From Roseovarius pacificus (GTDB lineage: Bacteria > Pseudomonadota > Alphaproteobacteria > Rhodobacterales > Rhodobacteraceae), in the NCBI RefSeq assembly GCF_900142665.1, contig NZ_FRBR01000015.1:32147-96146 (forward strand): a stretch of DNA of 64,000 nucleotides, in the 5' to 3' direction. A program made the position numbers and the translations under genes. A model generated the notes under the pieces. That model was not told the DNA's origin, searched no databases, and worked only from the letters and a program-made list of their open reading frames with translations. Each line of letters begins with the position of its first letter. The first letter of the stretch is position 1. This document shows, piece by piece, positions 7,917 to 16,609 of this stretch.

Positions 7917-9076
7917 CAGAACGACCTCGGCATACCGAGGAGATGCTCGGCCACATAGGACAGGATCAGGTTGGTCGAGATCGGGGCGACCTGATAGAGC
8001 CGTGTCTCGCGGAACTTGCGTTCGACATCGTATTCGCAGGCAAAGCCGAATCCGCCATGGAACTGGATGCAGGCATTGGCGGCGTCCCAGCTGGCCTTGG
8101 CGGCCAGGTATTTCGCCATGTTGGCCTCGGCGCCGCAGGGCTGACCGGCATCGTACAGTGCGCAGGCCTTGTAGCGCATCAGGTTCGCGGCCTCGACTTC
8201 GATGAAGGCCTCGGCGATGGGGAACTGCACCCCCTGGTTCTGGCCGATGGGGCGGCCGAAAACCTGCCGTTCGCTGACGTATTGTGTGACCTTGTCGGTG
8301 AACCAGTAGCCGTCCCCGATACATTCCGCCGCGATCAGGGCGCGTTCGGCGTTCAGGCCGGTGAGGATGTATTTGAATCCCTTGCCCTCTTCGCCGATCA
8401 GGTTTTCCTCGGGGATTTCCAGATTGTCGAAGAACAACTCGTTGGTTTCGTGGTTGACCATGTTGAGGATGGGTTTGACCTCCATCCCGTTTTTCATGGC
8501 CTCCTTGATGTCGACGAGGAAAATCGACAGGCCTTCGGATTTCTTCTTGACCTCGGCCAGCGGGGTCGTGCGGGCCAGCAGGATCATCAGGTCGGAGTGC
8601 TGCACGCGGCTGATCCAGACCTTCTGCCCGTTGATCACGTAACGGTCGCCCTTCTTGACGGCGGTGGTCTTGATCTTGGTGGTGTCGGTGCCGGTGGTGG
8701 GTTCGGTCACGCCCATGGATTGTAGGCGCAACTCACCGCTGGCCAGTTTGGGCAGGATACGCTGGCGCTGTTCTTCGGAGCCGTGGCGCACCAGTGTGTT
8801 CATGTTGTACATCTGGCCGTGGCACGCGCCTGAGTTGCCGCCCGCGCGGTTGATTTCTTCCATGATGACGCTGGCCTCGGTCAGGCCAAGGCCGGACCCG
8901 CCGTATTCCTCGGGAATCAGGGCCGCCATCCAGCCTTCGCGCGTGAGGGCATCGACGAAGGCTTCGGGATAGCCGCGCTCTTCGTCGATTTTACGGTGAT
9001 ATTCTGCGGGAAACTGAGCACAAAGTGCCTGCACGCCGTCGCGGATATCTTGATAATCGTCGTCTGGGAAATTCAT
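7916..9076 (-). CDS. Acyl-CoA dehydrogenase family protein
   Basis: 386 aa, starting MNFPDDDYQDI. FAD-binding stretches MGVTEPTTGTDT and VWISRVQHSDL, and the C-terminal QFHGGFGFACEYDVER, are typical of the family. The usual catalytic-base site near the C-terminus (YEGT in most members) reads YQVAPIST and has no Glu. A Glu does occur in LNAERALIAA, where isovaleryl-CoA and long-chain dehydrogenases place theirs. Heads the minus-strand C5-acid cluster. The substrate is unknown; a branched or dicarboxylic acyl-CoA fits the neighbours. Confidence 0.88.
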   Translation of the reverse strand: MNFPDDDYQDIRDGVQALCAQFPAEYHRKIDEERGYPEAFVDALTREGWMAALIPEEYGGSGLGLTEASVIMEEINRAGGNSGACHGQMYNMNTLVRHGSEEQRQRILPKLASGELRLQSMGVTEPTTGTDTTKIKTTAVKKGDRYVINGQKVWISRVQHSDLMILLARTTPLAEVKKKSEGLSIFLVDIKEAMKNGMEVKPILNMVNHETNELFFDNLEIPEENLIGEEGKGFKYILTGLNAERALIAAECIGDGYWFTDKVTQYVSERQVFGRPIGQNQGVQFPIAEAFIEVEAANLMRYKACALYDAGQPCGAEANMAKYLAAKASWDAANACIQFHGGFGFACEYDVERKFRETRLYQVAPISTNLILSYVAEHLLGMPRSF

Positions 9077-9369
9077 GCTCTGCTCTTGTGTCGGGTGGGG
9101 GTCCATCAGGGATAGCGTGCCTGTCACCTATCGGGCAAATATATGTTTCCGATGTTTGGCATAGGATTATCATATCGCTTCAATCCGCCGCTTGAAACAT
9201 GCGGTCGGGCCCCGATATGCGAAACGGTTTCTCATGCCGATTGGACCGCCCGCAAGGAGATGGGGCGAAACAAAGGCCCATAGGCCATTTCCCGCAGGGC
9301 AAATGCCTGACATGCGGCGCGCAATTCCTGAGCGTTACCGCATGTCAGGCATGCCCTGTCCGGTCCTGG
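9077..9369. other. Intergenic region between matB and the C5-acid cluster
   Basis: No gene is supported. The part near 9130-9190 should hold the promoter of the acyl-CoA dehydrogenase operon (a TATGATAAT-like element can be read on the minus strand near 9165). The part near matB holds the strong hairpin described separately. Confidence 0.5.
9297..9356. terminator. Long hairpin downstream of matB
   Basis: ATGCCTGACATGCGG (9303-9317) is perfectly complementary to CCGCATGTCAGGCAT (9338-9352), with a 20-base loop. GGGC (9297-9300) and GCCC (9353-9356) extend the stem past a two-base bulge. It begins 13 bases beyond the matB stop. No T-run follows, so it may be a 3' stabilising or factor-assisted terminator, or a REP-like repeat. 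Confidence 0.6.
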
Positions 9370-10887
9370 TCAGGCGGTTGCGAACATGTCCTTGTAGCGC
9401 TCGCGCAGGATGTTCTTCTGAACCTTGCCCATGGTGTTGCGCGGCAGTTCGTCGATCACTTCGATGCTGCGGGGGTGTTTGAACCGTGCAAGCGATTGGC
9501 CGACATTCTCCATGATCGCCCTGGTGTCGGGGGCGGCCCCCGGTTGCGCCACCAGAACCGCCACCACGGTTTCCCCGAAATCGGGATGCGGCACGCCGAT
9601 CACGGCGCTTTCCAGAACGCCGGGCTGTTCGTCCAGCACCAGTTCGATTTCCTTGGGGTAGATGTTGTAGCCGCCGGAAATGATCAGGTCCTTGTTGCGG
9701 CCCACGATGTGGACATAGCCGTCCTCGTCGATCTTGCCCAGATCGCCGGTGATGAAGAACCCGTCTTCGCGCAGTTCGGCGGCGGTTTTCTCGGGCATCT
9801 GCCAGTAGCCCTTGAACACGTTGGGGCCGCGTACCTCGATCTGGCCGATTTCACCATTCGGCAGCGTATTGCCGCTGTCCGGGTCGGTGACCTTCAACTC
9901 GACGCCGGGCAGGGGGAAGCCCACGGTTCCGGCGCGGCGTTCGCCCTCGTAGGGGTTCGAGGTGTTCATGTTGGTTTCGGTCATGCCGTAGCGTTCCAGA
10001 ATGCGATGGCCGGTGCGGTTTTCGAACTGCACATGGGTTTCCGCCAGCAGCGGGGCCGAGCCGGAAATGAACAGGCGCATGTGCTGCGCCAGGTCGCGGG
10101 TGAAACGCGCATCGTCCAGCAGGCGGGTATAGAAAGTGGGCACGCCCATCATCGAAGTGGCGCGCGGCAGCCATTCGATGACCCGATCCAGGTCGAATTT
10201 GGGCAGGAAGATCATGCTGCCCCCGGCCGCCAGCGTCACGTTCGTCGCCACGAACAGCCCGTGCGTGTGAAAGATCGGCAGGGCGTGCAGCAGAACGTCA
10301 TCGGATGTGAAGCGCCATTCCTTCACCAGCGTCTGTGCGTTCGACAGCAGGTTGTCCTGCGTCAGCATCGCGCCTTTCGAGCGCCCGGTCGTGCCCGAGG
10401 TGTAAAGGAAGGCGGCCAGATCGTCCGCCTTGCGGTCCACGGTGTCGAACGAGGCGGGGCAATCCCCGGCCTTGTCGGTCAGCGAGCCCGAGCCGTCGGC
10501 ATTCAGAGTTTCGACCTGCGCGCCAAGGCGGCCGGCAATCGCGGACAGCCCGGACTGGCGGCTGTCGTCGCACACGATCAGGGACGCGCCGCTGTTCTCG
10601 ATGAAATAGGCCAGTTCGTCTTCGGTATAGGCGGTGTTGAGCGGCAGGAAGATCAGCCCGGCCTGCACGCAGGCGGCATACAGCGCCAGCGCCTCGGGCG
10701 ATTTTTCGACCTGCACGGCAACGCGGTCTCCGGCGCTCAGGCCCAGCCCGGTCACGGCGTTGGCGATTCGAGCGGCCTGTTGCAGAAAGGCGCTATGGCT
10801 CAGCGTGGTGCCGTCGGGCAGGAAGAGGAACGGCGTGTCCTTGCCGGCATGCGTTCCGAACAGATGGTCATAAAGGGGATTTGCCAT
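9370..10887 (-). CDS. matB: Malonyl-CoA synthetase (malonate--CoA ligase)
   Basis: 505 aa ANL-superfamily ligase that makes malonyl-CoA from malonate, ATP and CoA. Motifs in order: P-loop LYTSGTTGRSKGAM, YGMTETNM, GDLGKIDEDGYVHIVGR, KDLIISGGYNIYPKEIE and the C-terminal catalytic Lys in PRNTMGKVQKN. The MatB assignment is supported by the malonyl-CoA decarboxylase gene four bases upstream and by a complete TRAP transporter before that, the order known as matPQMAB in Sinorhizobium. Last gene of the operon. Confidence 0.9.
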   Translation of the reverse strand: MANPLYDHLFGTHAGKDTPFLFLPDGTTLSHSAFLQQAARIANAVTGLGLSAGDRVAVQVEKSPEALALYAACVQAGLIFLPLNTAYTEDELAYFIENSGASLIVCDDSRQSGLSAIAGRLGAQVETLNADGSGSLTDKAGDCPASFDTVDRKADDLAAFLYTSGTTGRSKGAMLTQDNLLSNAQTLVKEWRFTSDDVLLHALPIFHTHGLFVATNVTLAAGGSMIFLPKFDLDRVIEWLPRATSMMGVPTFYTRLLDDARFTRDLAQHMRLFISGSAPLLAETHVQFENRTGHRILERYGMTETNMNTSNPYEGERRAGTVGFPLPGVELKVTDPDSGNTLPNGEIGQIEVRGPNVFKGYWQMPEKTAAELREDGFFITGDLGKIDEDGYVHIVGRNKDLIISGGYNIYPKEIELVLDEQPGVLESAVIGVPHPDFGETVVAVLVAQPGAAPDTRAIMENVGQSLARFKHPRSIEVIDELPRNTMGKVQKNILRERYKDMFATA

Positions 10888-10891
10888 GGTT

Positions 10892-12148
10892 CTACCTTTC
10901 TTTTGCCTGCCCGGTATTGGCTGCGTTGGCGGCTGATTTCACCTCGGAACTGGCGACGACCTTGCGCGTCGTGACGAAAGCCTCGTGGTTCTGGGCGACT
11001 TTCCCGAGGTCATACAGATAATTCACCATTGCGCCACCCGATTGCGCGCGCCCCTTGTCCGAGGTGTCGGCATCCGCATGCACGGCATGCACCGTTGCGC
11101 CGTTGCCAAGATGAAACCGCGCCACCGGATCGTCGGGCAGGTCATCCTCGCGCTTGGCGTTGATCAGGTAATGCGCCGCCAGCGCGCGCATCTGTTTGGG
11201 GTCGTCGGAGGGCAGGTCAAGACCCTGCCCGGCGGCCCACGGGCCAAGCCCCGGAATGGGCGACAGGGTGACGAAGGTCTTGAGATTGCCCATCTCGGAG
11301 GCCAGGTCCGAGGCGACCTGCTTGATCAGGAAATTCCCGAACGAGATGCTGGCCAGCCCCGTCTGGCAGTTCGAAATCGAATAGAAAACGGCGGTGTCGG
11401 TGTCTTCCGGCTGGACGGTGTCGCGATCCTCGGCCAGCAACGCCTGGATCGAGCCGGGGGTGCCCTTGGTCAGCGCGACCTCGACGAAGATCAGCGGCTC
11501 GTCCGGCATGGCCGGGTGAAAGAAGGCGAAACACCGGCGGTCGCGCGGTTCCAGCCGTCGGCGCAGGTCGTTCCAGCTGTCGATGGCGTGGACGGCCTCG
11601 TAGGCGATGATCTTTTCCAGAATATGTGCCGGGCTTTCCCAGTTGATCGGGCGCAGCACCAGGAAACCGCGATTGAACCACGATGCGAAAAGGTGCCTGA
11701 AATCAAGGTCCAGCGCCTCGAGTTCCGGTTCGCCCCGGCCAAGCCGCAGCAGATCGGCCCGCATCCGCACAAGCGCCCCTGTCGCGCCGGGCAGCCCGTT
11801 CAGCCGCCGGATCAGTTCCTGCCGCCGGGGTTCGGACGCGGCCATGAAGGCGCGGTAGCTGTTCTTGGAGGGGGTCTGTTCGTAGGCCTCCAATGCGCTG
11901 CGCACCGCTTCGGCGTCGATGTTCATGGCGTTGGCCAGGTGGCGGAAAAAGCCCAGTTTTTCATCGTCCGACATGGTTTCGAACCGGGACAGGATGCGCT
12001 CGGCCAGCGCCAGCCCGGAGGTTTCCCCGGACGAGCCGACCAGTTCGTTCGCCATGTCGTCCATCGGTCTGGTCTCGGCGCCTTTCAGGCCAAAGGGCCG
12101 ATAGCGCCGTTCAAAGACCGTGGACAGGACATCAGCCAGAAGGGTCAT
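10892..12148 (-). CDS. matA: Malonyl-CoA decarboxylase
   Basis: 418 aa. The C-terminal catalytic domain is recognisable: PAHILEKIIAYEAVHAI, RRCFAFFHPAMPDEPLIFVEVALT, VFYSISNCQTGLASISFGNFLIKQV and the HYLINAKR...DPVARFHLGNGA segment with the conserved Ser/His region. Produces acetyl-CoA and CO2 from malonyl-CoA. The start MTLLADVLS overlaps the DctM stop by one base (TGATG), which fixes it; the longer frame upstream belongs to antisense. With MatB it converts imported malonate to acetyl-CoA. Confidence 0.92.
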   Translation of the reverse strand: MTLLADVLSTVFERRYRPFGLKGAETRPMDDMANELVGSSGETSGLALAERILSRFETMSDDEKLGFFRHLANAMNIDAEAVRSALEAYEQTPSKNSYRAFMAASEPRRQELIRRLNGLPGATGALVRMRADLLRLGRGEPELEALDLDFRHLFASWFNRGFLVLRPINWESPAHILEKIIAYEAVHAIDSWNDLRRRLEPRDRRCFAFFHPAMPDEPLIFVEVALTKGTPGSIQALLAEDRDTVQPEDTDTAVFYSISNCQTGLASISFGNFLIKQVASDLASEMGNLKTFVTLSPIPGLGPWAAGQGLDLPSDDPKQMRALAAHYLINAKREDDLPDDPVARFHLGNGATVHAVHADADTSDKGRAQSGGAMVNYLYDLGKVAQNHEAFVTTRKVVASSEVKSAANAANTGQAKER

Positions 12149-13461
12149 CAGGCGCCTCCCATCACCATGTCGGGCAGCCATGTGGCCAGACCGGGGAACA
12201 GGCACAGCAGAACGATCGCGAGGACCATGCAGGCCACGAAGGGCAGCGACCCGGTCAGGATCGTCTTGAGCGAGATATCCGGCGCGATGCCGTTGATCAC
12301 GTAGAGGTTCAGGCCAACGGGTGGTGAGATCAGGCCGATTTCCATGTTGATGGTCAGCACCACGGCGAACCAGATCGGATCGAACCCGGCGGTGGTGATG
12401 ATCGGCAGCAGGATCGGAGCGGCCATCAGGATGACGGCAACCGGCGGCAGGAAGAAGCCGGCGACCAGCAGGAAGACGTTGATCGCGCCCATCAGAACCC
12501 AGCGGTTGACCTCGAGCGTGCCGATCCATTCGGCAATCGATTGGGTGATGAACAGCGAGGACAGCATGTAGCTGAACACGCCCGCCGCAGCGATGATGAA
12601 CAGGATCATCACCGACTCTTTGGTGCTGTCGCGCAGCACCACCCACAACTGGCGGGGATCCCACAACTTGTAGATGACCATCGCGATGACAAGGCACAGC
12701 AATGCGCCGACGGCCGCGGTTTCGGACGGCGTGGCGACGCCGCCATACATGGCGTAAAGTACGCCGATGATGATCAGCAGGAAAGGCAGGACACGCGGCA
12801 GGATCTCGAACTTTTCGCGCCACGTGTATGCGCCCGCGCTGAGGACCGAGGCCGAGCCGGAGCGCCATGTCGAATAGAGCGACCACGCCATGAACAGGCC
12901 GACCAGCATCAGGCCGGGAATGACACCGGCCAGGAAGAGCCGCCCGATCGAGGTTTCGGTGGCGATGCCGTAGACGATCATGGTGACGGAAGGCGGAATA
13001 AGGATGCCCAGGGTGCCGCCTGCGGCGATGGACCCGGCGGCAACGCCATCGGGATAGCCGCGCTTGCGCATTTCGGGGATGCCCATCTTGCCGATGGCGG
13101 CGCAGGTTGCGGGGCTCGATCCCGACATGGCGGCGAACAGCGCGCAGGCCCCGAGGTTGGACACGACCAGCCCGCCGGGGATACGCGTCAGCCAGCGTTC
13201 AAGGGCCTCGTAAAGGTCGGCACCCGCTCGGGTCGAGGCGATGGACGCCCCCATGATGATGAACATCGGGATCGACAGCAGGGCGAAATTGTCCAGCTTG
13301 CCAAAGAACATTTCGGGCAGCAGTTCGAGCGAGCGCATCCCGTCGAAGATGATCAGGAATCCGGCCGAGACGATCAGCAGGCCCATGGCCACCGAAACGC
13401 CGGAGAAAAGAACGAGGATCGTTGCAATCGCAACCAGAGCCCCAAGCATCAGAGGGTCCAT
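12148..13461 (-). CDS. matM: TRAP transporter large permease subunit, DctM/MatM type
   Basis: 437 aa, strongly hydrophobic, about 12-13 membrane segments. TRAP-M signatures include FSGVSVAMGLL near the start, IPGGLVVSNLGACALFAAMSGSSPATCAAIGKMGIPEM and GTLGILIPPSVTMIVYGIATETSIGRLFLAG. Together with the Q and P subunits it would import malonate using a sodium gradient. Its start overlaps the DctQ stop, and its stop overlaps matA. Confidence 0.9.
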   Translation of the reverse strand: MDPLMLGALVAIATILVLFSGVSVAMGLLIVSAGFLIIFDGMRSLELLPEMFFGKLDNFALLSIPMFIIMGASIASTRAGADLYEALERWLTRIPGGLVVSNLGACALFAAMSGSSPATCAAIGKMGIPEMRKRGYPDGVAAGSIAAGGTLGILIPPSVTMIVYGIATETSIGRLFLAGVIPGLMLVGLFMAWSLYSTWRSGSASVLSAGAYTWREKFEILPRVLPFLLIIIGVLYAMYGGVATPSETAAVGALLCLVIAMVIYKLWDPRQLWVVLRDSTKESVMILFIIAAAGVFSYMLSSLFITQSIAEWIGTLEVNRWVLMGAINVFLLVAGFFLPPVAVILMAAPILLPIITTAGFDPIWFAVVLTINMEIGLISPPVGLNLYVINGIAPDISLKTILTGSLPFVACMVLAIVLLCLFPGLATWLPDMVMGGA

Positions 13462-14009
13462 CAGGCGTTCTCCAGTCCAAAGGGCTTGTCGACTCCGGTG
13501 ATCAGGGCGACAAAATCAGCGATCAGTTGCAGCAAGAGCAGGGCAAAACCGACTGGCAGAGACAGGTAGGGAATCCACAGCCGGACATCCCAGACCGACC
13601 CCGAGCGCCAGCCGCGATCCCACGCGAAATGCCAGAACTCGTAACCGTAAAACAGCATCACCGCGACGATGGCGATGGACAGCGACAGCGTCACCAGCGC
13701 CAGCACGAAACGGGGGCGGGGCCGCAGTGTGAGCGGGAACAGGTCGACATTCACATGGCCGCGCAACCGCTGCACATAGGGCAGCCCGATCAGGGTGGCT
13801 GCGATCATCAGATAGACGACGGCTTCGGTCTGCCAGATGGTCGATTTGTTCAGAACGAAGCGGATGAAGATCATCTGGCAGGTGATCGCCACCGCGGCCA
13901 CGATCATGGCCGCCGAACACCATCCCGCAAAGGTCGATATGGCGGCGACGAAACGCAGGAACGGGTTGTTGCCTGTATGCGATGTAGCTGCCGAACTGTG
14001 ACCGGCCAT
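13461..14009 (-). CDS. matQ: TRAP transporter small permease subunit, DctQ/MatQ type
   Basis: 182 aa with four predicted membrane helices. The conserved DctQ region reads FVLNKSTIWQTEAVVYLMIAATLIGLPYVQRLRGHVNVDL. The start MAGHSSAATS was chosen for the GGAGG seven bases upstream; an in-frame start 17 codons earlier lacks one. Couples the periplasmic binding protein to the large permease. Confidence 0.87.
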   Translation of the reverse strand: MAGHSSAATSHTGNNPFLRFVAAISTFAGWCSAAMIVAAVAITCQMIFIRFVLNKSTIWQTEAVVYLMIAATLIGLPYVQRLRGHVNVDLFPLTLRPRPRFVLALVTLSLSIAIVAVMLFYGYEFWHFAWDRGWRSGSVWDVRLWIPYLSLPVGFALLLLQLIADFVALITGVDKPFGLENA

Positions 14010-14078
14010 GGCTGCCTCCGTTGATGTGTGTGAAATCGGGTGTGGGGGCAGCGCGCGCAACGCTGCCCGCCGGATCGG

Positions 14079-15065
14079 TTATTCTACGGCCAGCGCCATA
14101 TCCAGAAGCGCCTGCCCGTCAGACACTTCTTCGACGAAGGCCTTGTAGGAGGTTTCCGTGGCCAGGGTGCGCCAGGCTTCGAAATCCTCGGGCGACATCT
14201 GGACGACCTCGACGCCAGCGTCGCTGAACACCTTGACCGAGGCGGCGTCCTGTTTCTTGGCTTCTTCGAGATAGAAGGCCTCGGCCTTTTTCGACGCGTC
14301 CAGCAGGGCGGTTTGCTGTGCTTCGGTCAGGCCCTCGAAGGTGGTCTTGTTCATCAGCAGGGGCTGATACATGAACCACAGCGCGATATCGCCGGCAGGC
14401 GTATAGCACGCCACCTGTTCGTAGATGCGATAGCTGACGAAGGACGAAGACGAGGTATTGGCCGCGTCCAGAACGCCGGTTTGCATCGCGTTATACATTT
14501 CCGACGAGGCCATCGACGCGATCGAGGCGCCCGCGCCAGCCAGCATCTGTTCGAATGCCTTGCCTGCGGCCCGCATTTGCAGGCCATTCACGTCCTCGGG
14601 CCTGGTGATGCACTTGTCCTTGCCGGCAAAACCACCGGCCAGATAGCCGTGCACCAGCACGATCACGTCGTCCTCGGCCATCTTGGCTTCGAGCGCCTCC
14701 ATGAAGGGGCTTTCGGACAGGCGTGCGGCGTGGTCATGGTTTTTCACGAGACCCGGCATCAGGGTCAGGTTGTAGGCGGGCTGCTGACCGCCGGCATAGC
14801 TGAGCGGCAGAACGGCCATATCCAACTGGCCGCGGCTGAGCGGCGTGTATTGTTCGCGCGGCTTGAACAGCGATTTCGACCCGAAGATCTTGATGTCCAG
14901 ATCCACGTCTGCGGCGGCGACCTCGTCGGCCACCATCTGCGCGACCTTGTGTCGGACGTCCTGATTGGACCACTGGTGCGACAGGCGCAGTTCGGTGGCG
15001 CTGGCCAGGGTGCCGGTTGCAACCAGAGCCGCCGCCGCCACGGCGGTTTTCAGAAAAGCTTTCAT
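14079..15065 (-). CDS. matP: TRAP transporter substrate-binding protein, DctP/MatP type
   Basis: 328 aa with a Sec signal peptide (MKAFLKTAVAAAALVATGTLASA). DctP-family features: ELRLSHQW at the mature N-terminus, the region with a ligand-carboxylate Arg (GLQMRAAGKAFEQML) and EMYNAMQTGVLDAA. First gene of the minus-strand operon; a GGAGG-like site (gggaggagaaaa, read on the minus strand) lies just upstream. Malonate is inferred as ligand from matA and matB downstream. Confidence 0.9.
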   Translation of the reverse strand: MKAFLKTAVAAAALVATGTLASATELRLSHQWSNQDVRHKVAQMVADEVAAADVDLDIKIFGSKSLFKPREQYTPLSRGQLDMAVLPLSYAGGQQPAYNLTLMPGLVKNHDHAARLSESPFMEALEAKMAEDDVIVLVHGYLAGGFAGKDKCITRPEDVNGLQMRAAGKAFEQMLAGAGASIASMASSEMYNAMQTGVLDAANTSSSSFVSYRIYEQVACYTPAGDIALWFMYQPLLMNKTTFEGLTEAQQTALLDASKKAEAFYLEEAKKQDAASVKVFSDAGVEVVQMSPEDFEAWRTLATETSYKAFVEEVSDGQALLDMALAVE

Positions 15066-15124
15066 TTTTCTCCTCCCAAAGATGGACCCCGGCAGAGCCG
15101 GGTGTCCCGGAGAGAGTAAGAGCG

Positions 15125-15144
15125 GATTGTTTTGTAAGTCAATC
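15125..15144. promoter_or_regulatory. Inverted repeat GATTG-N10-CAATC in the matP/matR divergent region
   Basis: GATTG at 15125-15129 and CAATC at 15140-15144 form a dyad beside the TTGTATACAA palindrome, between divergent matP and the GntR gene. It may be a second regulator half-site pair; weaker than the neighbouring palindrome. Confidence 0.35.
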
Positions 15145-15147
15145 GTT

Positions 15148-15157
15148 TTGTATACAA
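15148..15157. promoter_or_regulatory. Putative MatR operator TTGTATACAA
   Basis: A perfect 10-base palindrome, TTGTATACAA, lies between the divergent matP and GntR-family genes. On the minus strand the context reads TCTTGTATACAAAA. From memory, the operator reported for MatR of Rhizobium trifolii is close to TCTTGTA/TACACGA, so the match supports malonate-responsive repression of both transcripts. Confidence 0.7.
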
Positions 15158-15203
15158 GATAAGAAATCTTGCATCTTTCTGATGGGGCCGGTAAAAAAAA
15201 TCC

Positions 15204-15860
15204 ATGGAACAGCGTCGCGCCGATAGCATTGCCGAAGAACTGGAAGAGCTGATTTTCGCCGGCACCTATCGGGATGGCGACCGGCTGGACGAGATGCGCC
15301 TGGCCGAGCAGTTCGGCGTGTCGCGCACGCCACTTCGCGAGGCTTTTCAACGCCTTGCCCTGTCCGGCCTGGTCGAACTGATCCCCCGTCGCGGCGCCTT
15401 TGTGCGTCAGCCCGGCCCGGTCGAACTGATGGAGATGTTCGAGGTCATGGCCGAACTCGAAGCCACTTGCGGGCGGCTGGCCGCCATGCGGATTTCGGAT
15501 GCGGCCCTGGATGAACTGCGCAGTGCGAACGCCAACTGCAAGGCGGCGGTGGAGGTGCAGGATTGCGATGCTTATTACACCGAGAACGAGCGGTTCCATC
15601 GAATCATCTATCAGCAATCCGGTAACCGGTTTCTCGAACAGGAAACCGCCAAGCTGCATAAACGGCTCAAGCCGTTCCGGCGTCAGCAATTGCGGTTTCG
15701 CGGGCGTATGGCGCAATCCATGGCCGAGCACGAGGCGATCGTCGATGCGCTTGTGCAAGGCGATGCCGCCGGGGCGGGCGAGGCGTTGCGCGCCCATGTC
15801 GCCGTGCAGGGCGAGAAATTCCACAACCTGATGGCCAGCCTGCAAAGCGCGGCGGAATAG
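15204..15860 (+). CDS. matR: GntR-family (FCD domain) transcriptional regulator, MatR-like
   Basis: 218 aa. N-terminal winged helix at about residues 8-68 (RLAEQFGVSRTPLREAFQRLALSGLVELIPRRGAFV) and a C-terminal FCD ligand-binding domain with metal-binding residues (ENERFHRIIYQQSGN, MAEHEAIVDALVQGD). Divergent from the malonate operon with the TTGTATACAA palindrome 47 bases upstream of its start. Malonate or malonyl-CoA is the likely effector by analogy with MatR. Confidence 0.82.
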   Translation: MEQRRADSIAEELEELIFAGTYRDGDRLDEMRLAEQFGVSRTPLREAFQRLALSGLVELIPRRGAFVRQPGPVELMEMFEVMAELEATCGRLAAMRISDAALDELRSANANCKAAVEVQDCDAYYTENERFHRIIYQQSGNRFLEQETAKLHKRLKPFRRQQLRFRGRMAQSMAEHEAIVDALVQGDAAGAGEALRAHVAVQGEKFHNLMASLQSAAE

Positions 15861-15985
15861 GACGCCGCCAAAGGGCAAGCGCCGCATCTGCGCCAGCCAT
15901 GCGATTTCGCGAAAATCCGCAGGTTCGTTCAGGGTCCGGGCCTGCACCTTCAAGTGATCTACCAGAAAGTGGTATTGTGGGCCGC

Positions 15986-16609
15986 ATGATGATCACCGAT
16001 ATCGAAGACTATTTTACCAAGGGCTGTGGGCGTTGCGAGCGCTTCGGAACAGGGAGCTGTTCGACAAGGATATGGGGGCAGGGTCTTGCCAGGTTGCGGG
16101 ACATCTGCCTCTCTGCTGAACTGAGGGAGACAGTAAAGTGGGGCCATCCCTGCTATATGCATGCCGGGCGAAATATCGTGATTATCGGCGCACATAGAAA
16201 GGACTTTCGTCTCAGCTTTTTCAATGCTGCGCTCATGAAAGACCCCGAAGGTGTATTGGAAAAGCAGGGTCCGAACACGCAACACCCCGATATGATAAGG
16301 TTTACGGCCAGTGATGGGCCGGAAAAGATGGAAGGCGTGATACGCGCCTATCTGGAGGAGGCCAGGGAGTATGCGGAAACGGGAAAGAAGCCTCCAAAGG
16401 ACGACAGGAAACTGGTGTTGCCCGATGAACTCGTGGACGCGCTCGATGCGGACCCGGAGCTTGCCGAGGCTTTCGAGGCGCTGACGCGCGGGCGCAAGAA
16501 GAGCTATGTCATCAACCTTAATTCGGCCAAGAAAGCAGAAACCAGAATGAACCGGATCAGGACGTTCCGTGCAAAGATCCTTGACGGGAAGGGCGCGATG
16601 GAGCGCTGA
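15986..16609 (+). CDS. YdeI/OmpD-associated family protein with DUF1801-like domain
   Basis: 207 aa. The first part (VKWGHPCYMHAGRNIVIIGAHRKDFRLSFFNAALM) matches the DUF1801 / YdhG-like fold. The C-terminal part (LPDELVDALDADPELAEAFEALTRGRKKSYVINLNSAKKAETRMNRI) is the YdeI helical domain. Members are cytoplasmic, and some were named bacteriocin-protection proteins, but the biochemical role is unknown. The ATG at 15986 is the first reasonable start; a GTG nine bases earlier is also possible. Confidence 0.8.
   Translation: MMITDIEDYFTKGCGRCERFGTGSCSTRIWGQGLARLRDICLSAELRETVKWGHPCYMHAGRNIVIIGAHRKDFRLSFFNAALMKDPEGVLEKQGPNTQHPDMIRFTASDGPEKMEGVIRAYLEEAREYAETGKKPPKDDRKLVLPDELVDALDADPELAEAFEALTRGRKKSYVINLNSAKKAETRMNRIRTFRAKILDGKGAMER

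Noticed and set aside
6132..10974. Long plus-strand frames opposite the C5-acid and matB genes
   Set aside because: Shadows of real minus-strand genes; no ribosome-binding sites or family motifs.
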